A stretch of 64,000 bases of DNA from Paenibacillus glycanilyticus. GTDB taxonomy: Bacteria > Bacillota > Bacilli > Paenibacillales > Paenibacillaceae. Each line of letters begins with the position of its first letter. Position 1 is the first letter of the stretch. The DNA is taken from contig NZ_JAMBNP010000003.1 of NCBI RefSeq assembly GCF_023715145.1, positions 310,001 through 374,000 of the forward strand. The letters run 5' to 3'. The translations under genes and the position numbers were made by a program. Under the pieces are notes generated by a model, which was not told the origin of the DNA, ran no database searches, and saw only the letters and a program-made list of their open reading frames with translations. Of this stretch, positions 25,051 to 34,190 are shown in pieces.

Positions 25051-26418
25051 ATGGCTAAAATGAATATCAAGGGTGTTCTTGGTCTTGTACTTGCGGGTTC
25101 CTTGGCACTCAGCCTGACAGCTTGCGGCTCGAACAACAACGGCGGCAACAATGCTCCAGCTTCCGACAATGCAGGCGGCGCTACTAACGCTGCTACAGAG
25201 AAACCTGCAAGCGGAGAAAAAGTAACAATCACTTTCCAAAACATTTATCCAGATCCAACGGATCCGAAAAACGGCATGATGAAAAAGATCGTAAAACAAT
25301 ACGAAACTGATCATCCAAACGTGAAGATCGAGCTGGACTCCTTGAATACCGACCAACAAAAGCAAAAGCTGAAAACGCAAGCAGCTTCGCATGAAGTGCC
25401 GGACATCACAATCGTTAACCCGGCAGCTCAAATGCAGCCTTACGTTGACGCAAAACTGTTTGCGCCGCTGAACGACATGGTTGAGCAAAACGGCCTGAAA
25501 GATACATTCCAAGACGGCGTTCTTGACTTCTATACATTCGACAATAACTTGTACGCATTGCCTGACGGCAACAACATCGGCGTTGTTTACTACAACAAAG
25601 ATCTGTTCCAGCAAGCTGGCATCGCTAACCCGCCGACAACATTCGAAGAAATGATCGCGGACGTTAAAACCCTGAAAGCTAAAGGCATTCAGCCAATGGC
25701 AATCGGCGAAAAAGATACTTGGACGGGTTCGTTCCTGTTCATGAACATCCTGCTTCGCACAAACGGCGGCCCTGGCTTCCTGTCTGATGTTGCAGCTGGC
25801 AAGAAAACATTCGAAGATCCAGCATTCGTTGAAGCTGTAGACGCTATGCAAAACCTGATTCAAGCAGGAGCGTTCCAAGAAGGCGTTACATCGTTCGACT
25901 ATAACGCCGGCGAGAACATTTTCAAAACGGGTAAAGCTGCAATGTACTACATGGGCTCGTGGGCAACTGGCGGTATCGAAACATCTGAAGCTCTGAAGGA
26001 TAAAGTAGGCGTATTCAAATTCCCTACGGTTAACGGCAAAGGCGACCCTAACCAATTCATGCTAGCTCCGGGTTCCGCATTCGCGATCTCTGCAGACAGC
26101 AAACACCTGCAAGAAACAAAAGATTTCCTGAACTACTTCATGCTGAACTTCCCTAAAGAAGCATTCGCGGTTAAAGGCGCGGTAGGTCTTGCTCAAAAAG
26201 TGGACGGCGACTTCAAAGCTGCCGGCTATTCCGACATGGCGATCAGTGTACTGGACCTGTTCAAAGATGTTAAAGGCGGCGACCTGTCGTTCGATAACAC
26301 AATGAACCCTGGTACTTCCCAAGGCCACTTGACTTCCATCCAAAACATCTTCGTTCAGAAGAAAGATTCGGCTGAAGTTGCAAAAGAGCACCAAACCGCT
26401 TACGAAAGCAATAAATAA
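25051..26418 (+). CDS. Sugar ABC transporter substrate-binding lipoprotein
   Basis: Extracellular family 1 solute-binding protein, 455 residues, that captures a mono- or oligosaccharide for uptake. The signal peptide ends in LALSLTACGSN, with lipidation Cys25, and a short Asn/Ala/Gly-rich linker follows. The mature domain shows ITFQNIYPDPTDPKNGMMKK, PDITIVNPAAQMQPYVDAKL, GNNIGVVYYNKDLFQQAGI and GKAAMYYMGSWATGG. The ligand is not predictable; two permeases, a YesM/YesN pair and a ROK regulator follow. An attenuating terminator behind it probably sets higher expression than for the permeases. No ATPase gene is nearby, so a shared one (MsmX type) is expected. Confidence 0.95.
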   Translation: MAKMNIKGVLGLVLAGSLALSLTACGSNNNGGNNAPASDNAGGATNAATEKPASGEKVTITFQNIYPDPTDPKNGMMKKIVKQYETDHPNVKIELDSLNTDQQKQKLKTQAASHEVPDITIVNPAAQMQPYVDAKLFAPLNDMVEQNGLKDTFQDGVLDFYTFDNNLYALPDGNNIGVVYYNKDLFQQAGIANPPTTFEEMIADVKTLKAKGIQPMAIGEKDTWTGSFLFMNILLRTNGGPGFLSDVAAGKKTFEDPAFVEAVDAMQNLIQAGAFQEGVTSFDYNAGENIFKTGKAAMYYMGSWATGGIETSEALKDKVGVFKFPTVNGKGDPNQFMLAPGSAFAISADSKHLQETKDFLNYFMLNFPKEAFAVKGAVGLAQKVDGDFKAAGYSDMAISVLDLFKDVKGGDLSFDNTMNPGTSQGHLTSIQNIFVQKKDSAEVAKEHQTAYESNK

Positions 26419-26462
26419 GCATTAAACAAAAGATAGAGATATAAAAAGCTGCATACTGTGCG

Positions 26463-26491
26463 AAAGGGGTTCTCTCCCAGGAACCCCTTTT
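26463..26491 (+). terminator. Internal attenuator after the binding-protein gene
   Basis: AAAGGGGTTC and GAACCCCTTT with a short TTTT tail lie between the binding-protein and permease genes. Partial read-through is inferred because no other promoter is evident before the permeases. Confidence 0.7.
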
Positions 26492-26535
26492 GTACGGATG
26501 TTAAAAAATAGCTAAAAGATAGGAGGGCACACGAG

Positions 26536-27426
26536 ATGAACGTACTGAAGGTTTCGAAGTTAACGATAGCGCTGTTCGTGCTGCCGTGTTTGATACTCTA
26601 TGTCTGTCTGGTTTTTGTTCCAATCATCGTTTCCTTGTATACCAGCACGCTTGAATGGAACGGGATCGGCTCATCAAAATTTATTGGCCTGGACAACTTC
26701 AACAAATTGTTATTCCATGATGCCGTATTTTGGCCGGCTGTACGCCATACTTTAATGTTTGCCGTATTTTCCATGCTTGAAATTCCAATCGCTTTGTTTG
26801 TCGCAATCTTGCTTAGCCGCTTCGTAAAGAAGCCGAATTTCCTTGTATCCAGCTATTTTATGCCGGTAATTTTGTCGGTTGTTATTATCGGACAACTTTG
26901 GAAAACAATCTACAACCCTGCGTCCATGGGCGGGATGCTAAACCAGGTGCTTGACTGGGTAGGCCTGCACAGCTGGTCCCAACAGTGGTTGACGGATCCA
27001 GATATCGCGATGTACAGCTTGTACTTCGTTGCTTTGTGGCAATACCTTGGTTACCACACTCTCATTCAGTTCACGGGTATTCAGAACATTCCGTCGGATA
27101 TTTACGAAGCCGCCAAGATTGATGGCGCTGAAGGCTTGAAGGCTGACTGGTATATTACACTGCCAATGAACGTTCCGATCTTCAAAATTTCGATTGTCCT
27201 TGCCTTTATCGGCTCGCTTCAATCGTTCGACATGATTATGGTTATGACAGGCGGCGGTCCTGGTAACGCAACGGACGTTATCGCGACTCATATGTACAGA
27301 ATGTCGATCTTGTCGATGAAATACGGATACGGAAGTGCCATTGCAGCCATTCTGGTTGTAGTCTGTCTTGTAGCAACGGTGGTTATCAACTATGGATTCA
27401 ACCGTCTGGAACGGAAATACACGTAA
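26536..27426 (+). CDS. Sugar ABC transporter permease (MalF/UgpA type)
   Basis: First inner-membrane channel subunit, 296 residues with six predicted membrane segments beginning at ALFVLPCLILYVCLVFVPI. The cytoplasmic EAA loop that docks the ATPase reads IYEAAKIDGAEGLKADWYITLP. AGGAGGG precedes the ATG. It sits 17 bases ahead of the second permease gene and is thus in one operon with it. Confidence 0.95.
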   Translation: MNVLKVSKLTIALFVLPCLILYVCLVFVPIIVSLYTSTLEWNGIGSSKFIGLDNFNKLLFHDAVFWPAVRHTLMFAVFSMLEIPIALFVAILLSRFVKKPNFLVSSYFMPVILSVVIIGQLWKTIYNPASMGGMLNQVLDWVGLHSWSQQWLTDPDIAMYSLYFVALWQYLGYHTLIQFTGIQNIPSDIYEAAKIDGAEGLKADWYITLPMNVPIFKISIVLAFIGSLQSFDMIMVMTGGGPGNATDVIATHMYRMSILSMKYGYGSAIAAILVVVCLVATVVINYGFNRLERKYT

Positions 27427-27444
27427 CGAAGGAGGGATACGACT

Positions 27445-28320
27445 ATGAGCCAAAGTACAACTACAGCAGCGCTGCCAAGAATAAAGCCGCAAAGAAAATT
27501 TTCGATCGGGAAAATATTGATGTGGGTTCTTCTGTCAGCTCTGATAGTCACCCAATTGTATCCGCTCTTGTGGCTGGCTATCTACTCGTTAAAGACTAAC
27601 GAAGAAATTTTGTCCGGCCAATTCTTTGCTCTGCCGCATGCTCTACAGTGGGGCAACTATAGTGCTGCGATGGAGTCGGGCAATTACGTTAAATATCTGC
27701 TTAACAGCTTGAAAGTTACATTGATAACAATGGTTGGCGTTTTGTTCCTCAGCTCGCTTGTATCGTTTGCCATCAGCCGCTTTAAGTGGAAATACGGTCA
27801 GGCAGTTATGGTTATGTTCCTGATTGGGATGATGATTCCGATGCAGGCGACACTGCTGCCGCTGATGATTATCTTCAAGAACATGCATATTCTGAATACG
27901 CATTGGTCGCTCATTCTGCCTTACATTGCATTCCAGACACCAATTGCCGTATTTATTCTAAGCGGATTTATGAAGTCGATTCCTAATGAGATTGAAGAAT
28001 CGGCAATCGTGGACGGAGCAGGCGTCTTCCGGATATTCTGGAACATTATCCTGCCGGTATCGGTTCCGCCAATGATGACGGTATGTATTCTGACCTTCAT
28101 TAACATTTGGAATGAGTACATCCTGGCAGCAACATTTATCTCGAGTGAACGACTGAAGACTTTGCCTTTCGGGGTATACAGCTTCGTCAGCCAGTATTCG
28201 GTTAACTACGGAGCGATCGGCGCATTCCTCGTGCTTGGGGCATTGCCGGTTATCATTATTTACTTCTTGCTCGCAGATAAGATTACTAAAGGTATGGTAG
28301 CAGGCGCGGTGAAGGGTTAA
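27445..28320 (+). CDS. Sugar ABC transporter permease (MalG/UgpE type)
   Basis: Second channel subunit, 291 residues and about six membrane segments. The EAA loop is present as EIEESAIVDGAGVFRIFWNI, and the C-terminal part SVNYGAIGAFLVLGALPVII and ADKITKGMVAGAVKG is typical of the MalG branch. It pairs with the preceding permease; together with the binding protein it forms a carbohydrate uptake system class 1. Confidence 0.95.
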   Translation: MSQSTTTAALPRIKPQRKFSIGKILMWVLLSALIVTQLYPLLWLAIYSLKTNEEILSGQFFALPHALQWGNYSAAMESGNYVKYLLNSLKVTLITMVGVLFLSSLVSFAISRFKWKYGQAVMVMFLIGMMIPMQATLLPLMIIFKNMHILNTHWSLILPYIAFQTPIAVFILSGFMKSIPNEIEESAIVDGAGVFRIFWNIILPVSVPPMMTVCILTFINIWNEYILAATFISSERLKTLPFGVYSFVSQYSVNYGAIGAFLVLGALPVIIIYFLLADKITKGMVAGAVKG

Positions 28321-28465
28321 TCCCCTTCTCCGCTTTTTTGAATTTTAAGCAGTGTAAATCTTTTTCTATGGAACGGTTGAGCTGCCAAATGTCAGCGCAA
28401 CCGTTTCGCCATGTGTTACAATGAGGGAATGAGTATTAGTGCAATTTTTTTATGCTTACGATGTA

Positions 28466-28496
28466 GAATTATCACAAAAAGCGTGATAATTCTTTT
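28466..28496 (+). promoter_or_regulatory. Hairpin directly before the kinase ribosome site
   Basis: GAATTATCAC and GTGATAATTC are perfect ten-base complements around a seven-base loop, followed by TTTT and then immediately by AGGAGG. It looks like a weak terminator or attenuator between the permeases and the kinase; as DNA it could also be an operator (TTATCAC...GTGATAA). Confidence 0.6.
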
Positions 28497-28510
28497 AGGA
28501 GGATCCAAAG

Positions 28511-30382
28511 TTGGCGCGCTATCATGGAATGCACTCTATACAGAATCGTTTGTTTTTATTGCTGTTTTCATCGATGATGACGCTGCTCATCTTGGTTAGC
28601 TTCCTCTATTATCAGAAGACAACCCAGATTATTCATTCAAAGATCAGCGATCTTGCGGAGAAGAACGTTTCCCAAACGGTAGGGTTATTTGATCTGCTTC
28701 TAGAGGGATATGACAGCGTGACCAAATCACTTAACAGTAACTATGAATTGACCAGACTGCTTAAGGAAGCAGACAATGAGAAGAATATAAACGTCAGTGT
28801 CATGAATGAACGGGCGATTACGAATATTATTGGAGCCGCATACTTTTCGCGAGATGATATTGTAGGCATCCATGTCATGACCAATGGCGGAAAGCTGTAC
28901 AACTATGAGCGGCGGTTCGCCGGCCTAGTCAATCAGGATTACACGTCTGCTGATTGGTACAGCAAACTTAAAAATTCTAAAGGCGAAATGGTATGGCTTG
29001 GCTTGATGAAAGGCTCGGTTATTAACAGCATGCTGCCGGAGCCTGTATTTGTATTTGGACGTCAGCTGTTTGATCTTAATAATTATAAGCCTGTTGGTAT
29101 TGTCTTGATCGAGGCGGATCCAAATCCGATTCTATCGGCCTTATCTAACGCGTCGATCAGCCCAAACAGCCGGGTCTTTATTGTTGATAAGAACAATGGC
29201 GTAATCGCATCGACGGATAAAAATCAGGATGATTTGTCGATGGAACCAACTGGCGAGCCGCAGGCGGTACCCTCTTTTAATGGGTTGCCTAGACCTAAGG
29301 GTAATGAGATCGTTGTTGATAATAAGACCAATCACTTAATTGTTGCTGCCAAAACAGCCGTTGCGGAATGGACGGTATTCGGGCTGACGCCTAAGTCGGA
29401 CATCAGCGAAGAGCTGGTTCAGACAAGACTGTATCTGCTTGCCGTCATTATTGCCGTCATATTGCTCTCGACGATGCTGGCGACATTAATCTCGCGCAAC
29501 ATCTCCTCGCCGCTAAAGCTGCTGATCCGGGAGATGAAGCAGGTGGAGCTGGGTAATTTCAGAGGTGCGGTGAACGTCAAATCCTTCGAGGAAATTAACA
29601 GCCTTGTCTCTTCCTTTAACCGAATGGTTCATCGGATCGACGAGTTGATTGAACGGATCACTCTCTCCTCCATAAGCGAGAAAAACGCGGAGCTGCAGGC
29701 GCTTCAGTCGCAGGTGAACCCGCATTTTTTGTATAACACGCTGGACATGATTTATTGGATGCTGGACGAGCGGGAGAATGACCGTCTGGGACGCGTTATT
29801 TTGTCGCTGTCCCATATGTTCCGTTACAGCAGTGACTGGGAGGAAGCATCGAAGACGACACTCCGCCAGGAGCTGGAGCAAATGAGGCATTACATGACGA
29901 TTATCGAGAACCGTCTGGTCGGGCGCGTAAGCACCGAAATCCAGGTGGACAACATTTGGCTTGATGCTATCGTTCCGAAGATGACGATTCAGCCCGTCAT
30001 CGAAAATGCGGTGAAGAGCGGCCTTGAGCCTCTCGACCGCCCGGGACTGCTAAGGGTATCGACAATAGCCGATGAGGAAGCCAATGAACTGCGTATCGTT
30101 ATTGAAGATAACGGCGTTGGCATCCATGAAGAGGAACTGAAGAAGCTGCAGGCCATGCTTGAAGACTCCAGTCCCGGACGCAACTACAATGCCGCGCAGC
30201 AAGGGCGAGGAAGAAGAGGAATCGGCCTGCCGAATGTGCACCGCCGCATTGTGCTGATGTACGGCGAGCCGTATGGCTTGCGAATTTCAAGCGAATCAGG
30301 AAAAGGAACGACGATTATTATCGCAATACCACTGCCTGCTATAGGAGGTAAAACGGGCGATGAACATATTAATCGTAGATGA
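28511..30382 (+). CDS. YesM-type sensor histidine kinase
   Basis: Membrane sensor kinase of 623 residues. One membrane segment spans about residues 13-34, followed by a large extracellular Cache-like sensor region, a second segment at about 306-328, HAMP, and the His_kinase domain with phospho-acceptor His405 in SQVNPHFLYNTLDMIYW. The HATPase domain has VIENAVKSGLEPL, DNGVGI and RRGIGLPNV. The start is a TTG, chosen because AGGAGG lies eight bases ahead and no ATG fits. It overlaps the response regulator gene by 23 bases. It probably senses the sugar bound outside and controls the transporter just upstream. Confidence 0.94.
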   Translation: MARYHGMHSIQNRLFLLLFSSMMTLLILVSFLYYQKTTQIIHSKISDLAEKNVSQTVGLFDLLLEGYDSVTKSLNSNYELTRLLKEADNEKNINVSVMNERAITNIIGAAYFSRDDIVGIHVMTNGGKLYNYERRFAGLVNQDYTSADWYSKLKNSKGEMVWLGLMKGSVINSMLPEPVFVFGRQLFDLNNYKPVGIVLIEADPNPILSALSNASISPNSRVFIVDKNNGVIASTDKNQDDLSMEPTGEPQAVPSFNGLPRPKGNEIVVDNKTNHLIVAAKTAVAEWTVFGLTPKSDISEELVQTRLYLLAVIIAVILLSTMLATLISRNISSPLKLLIREMKQVELGNFRGAVNVKSFEEINSLVSSFNRMVHRIDELIERITLSSISEKNAELQALQSQVNPHFLYNTLDMIYWMLDERENDRLGRVILSLSHMFRYSSDWEEASKTTLRQELEQMRHYMTIIENRLVGRVSTEIQVDNIWLDAIVPKMTIQPVIENAVKSGLEPLDRPGLLRVSTIADEEANELRIVIEDNGVGIHEEELKKLQAMLEDSSPGRNYNAAQQGRGRRGIGLPNVHRRIVLMYGEPYGLRISSESGKGTTIIIAIPLPAIGGKTGDEHINRR

Positions 30383-31547
30383 CGAGAACGTTATACGGGA
30401 AGGCATCCAGCGGGCATTAAACAACCGGTTTCCGGCATACAGCACCTATCTCGCCGTCAACGCGGAAGAGGCGGTTGCCCAGCTGCGCAAGCACCGGATT
30501 GATATTGTGCTGACCGATATTCTGATGCCGGGCATGACCGGACTTGAGCTCATGAATTTGACCCGCGGCATTTATCCGAGCGTGAAGTGGGTCGTCATAT
30601 CCGCTTACTCGGAGTTCAGCTATGCGCAGGAGGCGGTTCGGCTTGGGGCGAAGGACTATCTGCTCAAGCCAATCGGCAAGGAAGTGCTGGCGGAGATGAT
30701 CGAGAAGATAAGCAAAGAGATCGAGCAGGAGCGGGAGCTGATGGAGGAAGCGGAGCTTCTGAAGACAAACCGCAATTACTTGCGGGAAGCGGTGTTCCAG
30801 CGCTGGGCACAAGGTCTTGATATCGGGCGCATCGATATGAAGCCTTTTATGGACAGCCATCCGCACTTCAATCTCATTATGGTCAAGATGGAGAGCGACA
30901 AGGTTGTGCAGCTGGAGCATTTCATGATTGAGAACGTGCTTGGCGAGCTGATCGAAAAGCATGGCCAAGGCTTTGTGACCATCTATGATAATAAGAGTCT
31001 GCTTGGCCTAGTTACGCTTCCCGAGGGAGCAGCGATAACGGGCCTCCTGGAAGAGCTGCGCACGCACTTGATCAAATATTTGCGCGTACCGTTCCAGATC
31101 ATGCATACCGACGTGATTAAGGATATCAATGCGGTGCCGGGCGAAGTGCAGCGGATGCGCCAAGCTTCCTCCACGCAGGTATATGAGCATTATGCAAGCG
31201 GCAGCGACCAATCGATTGAGGTTGCGCTTCAATACATTCGCACGCATTATCATGCCGATCTGTCGCTTGAGAAGGTTGCCGCTGTCGTGTACCTGAATCC
31301 GGTATACTTCAGCCAGCTGTTCAAGCAGAAGACGGGGGCCGGCTTTAAGGAATACGTCATTGGCCTAAGGCTCGAGCAAGCGAAGCAGATGCTGCTTAAT
31401 CCGAAGCTGAAGCTCGCTGATGTGGCCGAGCGGATCGGCTATCAGGACATGCGCCACTTCTCGCAGCTGTTCCGCAAGAAGTACGGGGAGACCCCTTCCG
31501 AGTTCCGGCAAAACAACCGGATGGACGGTGCGGAGAAGCAGCTGTAA
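30360..31547 (+). CDS. YesN-type response regulator with AraC domain
   Basis: Partner of the upstream kinase, 395 residues. The receiver domain has MNILIVDDEN, phosphoacceptor Asp53 in VLTDILMPG and Lys in YLLKP. The AraC double helix-turn-helix is at the C-terminus (about residues 290-390: LSLEKVAAVVYLNPVYFSQL and KLADVAERIGYQDMRHFSQL). The start lies inside the kinase gene with GGAGG as ribosome site, indicating coupled translation. The expected targets are the binding-protein and permease genes. Confidence 0.95.
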   Translation: MNILIVDDENVIREGIQRALNNRFPAYSTYLAVNAEEAVAQLRKHRIDIVLTDILMPGMTGLELMNLTRGIYPSVKWVVISAYSEFSYAQEAVRLGAKDYLLKPIGKEVLAEMIEKISKEIEQERELMEEAELLKTNRNYLREAVFQRWAQGLDIGRIDMKPFMDSHPHFNLIMVKMESDKVVQLEHFMIENVLGELIEKHGQGFVTIYDNKSLLGLVTLPEGAAITGLLEELRTHLIKYLRVPFQIMHTDVIKDINAVPGEVQRMRQASSTQVYEHYASGSDQSIEVALQYIRTHYHADLSLEKVAAVVYLNPVYFSQLFKQKTGAGFKEYVIGLRLEQAKQMLLNPKLKLADVAERIGYQDMRHFSQLFRKKYGETPSEFRQNNRMDGAEKQL

Positions 31548-31566
31548 TCTTAACAGGATCGGATAG

Positions 31567-32763
31567 ATGACTATGTCCATGAACAAGACGCCGACCAATC
31601 GGGTCTATACCTATATCGCTCAGCGGGGCGTCGTATCGCGGGCCGAGCTGATGAAGGAATTCTCGATGACGAGCAGCAGCATGACGCGCTTGCTCGAAGA
31701 GATGATTGAAGATAACAAGCTGCAGGAGAGCGGGCGGGGCAGCTCTACCGGCGGCAGAAGACCCATCTTATACGAGACGAATCCAACGTACGGCTATTTG
31801 TTTGGACTCGAAATCTCGCGGATTTACTCGTCCATGGGTCTCTACGACATGCATATGAACCGGCTGTCGGCCATACGCTGGACCATGGATGAGAGCATGA
31901 CGCCGGATGTGTTCGTGGAGCGGGTGCAGTCCGCCGTCAGCAGGTTTATGCAGGAGCATGGCCTCGCGGAGTCTAGCATTGTCGGAATGGGCGTTGGGGC
32001 GGTAGGTCCGCTTGACCGGGAACGGGGTCTAATTCTGGACCCCGTTTATTTCCCTGCCCAGGGCTGGCATAACCTGCCGATCTGCGAGCTGCTGGAGGAA
32101 CGGCTTGGATTCCCGGTGCTGCTCGATAACGGCGCAAATACCGCGCTGGTCGGGGAGCATTGGGCGCTGAGGAGCGAGCACTACCAGCATATGCTGTATG
32201 TGCATGTGGGCGCCGGCCTCCGTTCGGCCGTGATGTCGAACGGCCAGCTCGTCTACGGAGCGACGGATATGGAAGGGGCCATTGGCCGGATGATCATTCA
32301 GGCGGGCAATCCTTTGCAGCCGGGCAGCTCTATTGGCGGGGCGCTGGAGTCATTCGTATCCGTCCACGCGATCGAGAGCGAGGTCCGTGAGCTTGCGGCG
32401 GCGGGATCGCTGCCGCTGCAGAGCGGCAGAGGCGAAATTTGGAGTTTTGAGAAGCTGCTCCACGCTCTGTCGGCCGGTGATATAATGGTGCAGGAGAAGT
32501 TTGAGCAAGCAGCCGCTTATCTGGGTATAGGTTTGGCTAATTTGATTAATGTGCTGCACCCGGAGAAGGTGATCCTCGGCGGAGCGCTTATTAATGCGCA
32601 TGAAAGTGTGTTCGAGAAGGCCGTCGAGGTAGCTAGAAATCATACCTATTATTATCCGCAGTATAAGCCGTTGTTTTCAAAGGGTTTGCTTAAGGAAGAA
32701 GCTGTTGCAGCCGGTGCGGCTGTAATGGTGCTGAAGGAGCTGCCGCAGAAGAATTTGACTTAA
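31567..32763 (+). CDS. ROK family transcriptional regulator (XylR/NagC-like)
   Basis: Sugar-responsive regulator of 398 residues with an N-terminal winged helix (VSRAELMKEFSMTSSSMTRLLEEM) and a glucokinase-like ROK domain. The ATP/sugar-fold motifs MGVGAVGPLDRERGLILDP and VLLDNGANTALVGEHW are present. The usual zinc motif CxCGxxGC is absent; its place is taken by AGNPLQPGSSIGGALESF. It lies 19 bases behind the response regulator, so it is probably in the same operon and may be a second sugar sensor for this locus. Confidence 0.9.
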   Translation: MTMSMNKTPTNRVYTYIAQRGVVSRAELMKEFSMTSSSMTRLLEEMIEDNKLQESGRGSSTGGRRPILYETNPTYGYLFGLEISRIYSSMGLYDMHMNRLSAIRWTMDESMTPDVFVERVQSAVSRFMQEHGLAESSIVGMGVGAVGPLDRERGLILDPVYFPAQGWHNLPICELLEERLGFPVLLDNGANTALVGEHWALRSEHYQHMLYVHVGAGLRSAVMSNGQLVYGATDMEGAIGRMIIQAGNPLQPGSSIGGALESFVSVHAIESEVRELAAAGSLPLQSGRGEIWSFEKLLHALSAGDIMVQEKFEQAAAYLGIGLANLINVLHPEKVILGGALINAHESVFEKAVEVARNHTYYYPQYKPLFSKGLLKEEAVAAGAAVMVLKELPQKNLT

Positions 32764-32777
32764 GAAGAGGTGTCATC

Positions 32778-34166
32778 ATGACGGCCGCACAAGCGGAAAA
32801 GCCATCGAAGGAGTTTAATTTATTTTTCCTCACATGGCCGATATTTCTGGAATTATTGTTATTTATGCTAATGGGAGTGGCCGATACGTTTATGCTGAGT
32901 TCGATCTCGGATAACGCGGTATCGGGCGTTGGCGCGTCCAATCAATATCTGTTTATTGCACTGCTCGTGCTTGAGGTCATCGGTAACGGGGCATCCATTG
33001 TGGTTGCGCAGTACATCGGATCGAGGAAAATGAAAGAAGCCGCCAAAATCTCGGCGCTTAGCGTCACGCTTAACCTGGCGGTTGGCCTCGTACTTAGCAT
33101 TGCGTTTGTGGCGTTTAACGGCATGATTCTTCAGAGTCTGAATCTGCACGGGGAAGTGCTGGAACACGCGAAGACGTACTTGTCCTTCGTTGGCGGATTT
33201 ATTTTCCTTCAGGCGCTCATTAATTCGGTATCCGCCATTATCCGGGTGCATGGCTTTACGAAGGAAGCGATGTTCGTATCCGTCGGAATGAACATCATCC
33301 ATCTGATCGGCAATTACGCCTTGATCTTTGGCCATTTTGGGTTCCCTCAGATGGGAGTTCACGGTGCAGCGATTTCGACGGTGATCAGCCGTGCGCTGGC
33401 GCTTGTCGTCTTCTTCTGGATGCTGTACCGCATTATGGAAGTTCGCATGAAGATGCGTTATTATTTCACATTATCCAAAGCTTATATTGGCAAAATATTA
33501 AGAATCGGCATTCCGTCCGCGCTTGAGCAGGTTATGTATCAGGGATGCCAGATGGTATTCCTGTATTATGCTACCTTCCTTGGCGAAGAGTCGCTTGCTG
33601 CCCGTCAGTATGCGGCGAATGTTTCGCAGTTCATTTATTTAATGGCCTTCTCGATCGGATTAGGCACATCCATTATTGTTGGACGGATGATTGGCGCTGG
33701 CCGCCAGACGGATGCTTACTACCGGGTATGGTACAGCACGGGCTGGGCTTCCGCATCGACCGCGGTGATGATTGCGGTGGTGATGATCTTCCGCGAGCAG
33801 CTGATGACGATGTTCACAAACGACCCGGAGATTATTCGCCTTGGCGCCAACGTGCTGCTGTACAGCGTTATTCTGGAGACTGGACGCACGATCAACATTA
33901 TTCTCGTGAACTCGCTTCGCGCTTCGGGAGACGCAAAGTTCCCGCTATTGGCGGGGACGGTATCGATGGTGGGCATGAGCCTGCCGCTTGGTTATTTCTT
34001 TGTATTCCAGCTTGACATGGGTCTTCCGGGTATCTGGCTTGCTATTGCCGCCGATGAATGGCTTCGTGCCTTTGCGATGTTCTTCCGCTGGCGGAGCAGG
34101 GCTTGGGAGAGGCATGCACTGGTGAAACGGGATCACGCGGAGCCTTCGGTGACGACTGCGACGTAA
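32778..34166 (+). CDS. MATE family efflux transporter
   Basis: A 462-residue multidrug or toxic-compound exporter with 12 predicted membrane segments in two MatE repeats (FNLFFLTWPIFLELLLFMLMG starts the first, KILRIGIPSALEQVMYQG the second). Substrate and coupling ion cannot be read from the sequence. AGAGGTG precedes the ATG. Only 14 bases separate it from the ROK regulator gene, so it may be read through from the sugar locus. Confidence 0.93.
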   Translation: MTAAQAEKPSKEFNLFFLTWPIFLELLLFMLMGVADTFMLSSISDNAVSGVGASNQYLFIALLVLEVIGNGASIVVAQYIGSRKMKEAAKISALSVTLNLAVGLVLSIAFVAFNGMILQSLNLHGEVLEHAKTYLSFVGGFIFLQALINSVSAIIRVHGFTKEAMFVSVGMNIIHLIGNYALIFGHFGFPQMGVHGAAISTVISRALALVVFFWMLYRIMEVRMKMRYYFTLSKAYIGKILRIGIPSALEQVMYQGCQMVFLYYATFLGEESLAARQYAANVSQFIYLMAFSIGLGTSIIVGRMIGAGRQTDAYYRVWYSTGWASASTAVMIAVVMIFREQLMTMFTNDPEIIRLGANVLLYSVILETGRTINIILVNSLRASGDAKFPLLAGTVSMVGMSLPLGYFFVFQLDMGLPGIWLAIAADEWLRAFAMFFRWRSRAWERHALVKRDHAEPSVTTAT

Positions 34167-34190
34167 CATTGGCAAAGGGAGAGTTTGACC

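Noticed and set aside
24985..26055. 356-residue antisense frame over the binding-protein gene
   Set aside because: Cys/Phe-rich shadow translation; the plus strand carries a clear lipoprotein.
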